Shown here: positions 63,828 to 64,000 of the stretch, piece by piece
How the letters are laid out: the number at the start of each line of letters is the position of its first letter
How positions within the stretch are numbered: position 1 is the first letter of the stretch
From: Rhizaria sp. SCN 62-66
Lineage: Eukaryota > Rhizaria, unplaced
Length of the DNA stretch: 64,000 bases
Assembly: GCA_001724265.1 (NCBI GenBank)
Contig: MEDY01000015.1
Location: forward strand, 62,001-126,000
Reading direction: 5' to 3'
The notes under the pieces: model-generated
Seen by the model: only the letters and a program-made list of their open reading frames with translations
Told to the model about the DNA's origin: nothing
Databases searched by the model: none
Position numbers and translations under genes: made by a program

Positions 63828-64000
63828 GTTGTACACAGTTTCCTTTACACATCCAAGTGTAGAAAAAGCTGTGAGCTATAAGAACTGAAGTGGTTGCACT
63901 GCTTTGTTTCGCTGTTCGCTGTTGTTGTTTAGTGTTGGGTCGGTTTCTCAGTTTGACATGAGGAACCGATAAGGATTTTTACTTACATCGTTCTCTATCT

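Overview
The window is nuclear DNA from a unicellular eukaryote. Coding sequence is GC-rich and heavy in Ala, Gln, Ser, Asn and Gly low-complexity, while spacers and introns are AT-rich. An intact IFT122 gene implies a cilium or flagellum. I cannot place the organism further from sequence alone. Spliceosomal introns have an unusual donor consensus, GTACGT rather than GTAAGT. No rRNA, tRNA, transposon, virus-like gene or CRISPR array was recognised.

I support 18 protein-coding genes. From left to right they are: a two-PDZ coiled-coil protein, probably open beyond the left edge (+); a LARP4-like La protein (+); a degenerate Cu/Zn-SOD-like protein (-); an Mkt1-like XPG-fold protein (+); a giant Q-rich bHLH-zipper factor with an in-frame TAG (-); a 2,088-residue single-pass membrane protein (+); a small multi-pass membrane protein (-); a Crg1/Tmt1-type methyltransferase (-); an Oms1-like membrane-anchored methyltransferase (+); an unknown multi-pass membrane protein (-); phosphoacetylglucosamine mutase (+); a 2,107-residue Q-rich GATA-finger protein (-); the U2AF large subunit (-); VPS11 (+); IFT122 (-); a tail-anchored SNARE (-); a mitochondrial-type 3-hydroxybutyrate dehydrogenase (-); and a secreted Lys-rich coiled-coil protein (+). 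Exon junctions were placed by hand from GT/AG sites, reading-phase agreement and family alignment. Every multi-exon model closes in frame.

The genes do not form a pathway cluster. Some share themes. LARP4-like and Mkt1-like proteins act in mRNA and poly(A)-binding-protein biology. VPS11, the SNARE and the endocytic-motif membrane protein act in membrane traffic. The two giant Q-rich proteins are probable transcription factors. Six spacers are divergent (bidirectional promoters), and each contains a TCGTCG/CGACGA hexamer.

The observations most worth follow-up are these. (i) TAG ends none of the 18 genes, yet one TAG sits in frame at a Gln-like position inside the bHLH gene. (ii) The 5' splice site has C at +4 in 22 of 25 introns. 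(iii) The LARP4-like protein carries two PAM2-like motifs in tandem. (iv) The SOD-like protein has lost nearly all metal ligands. (v) The VPS11 start codon may be split by an intron.
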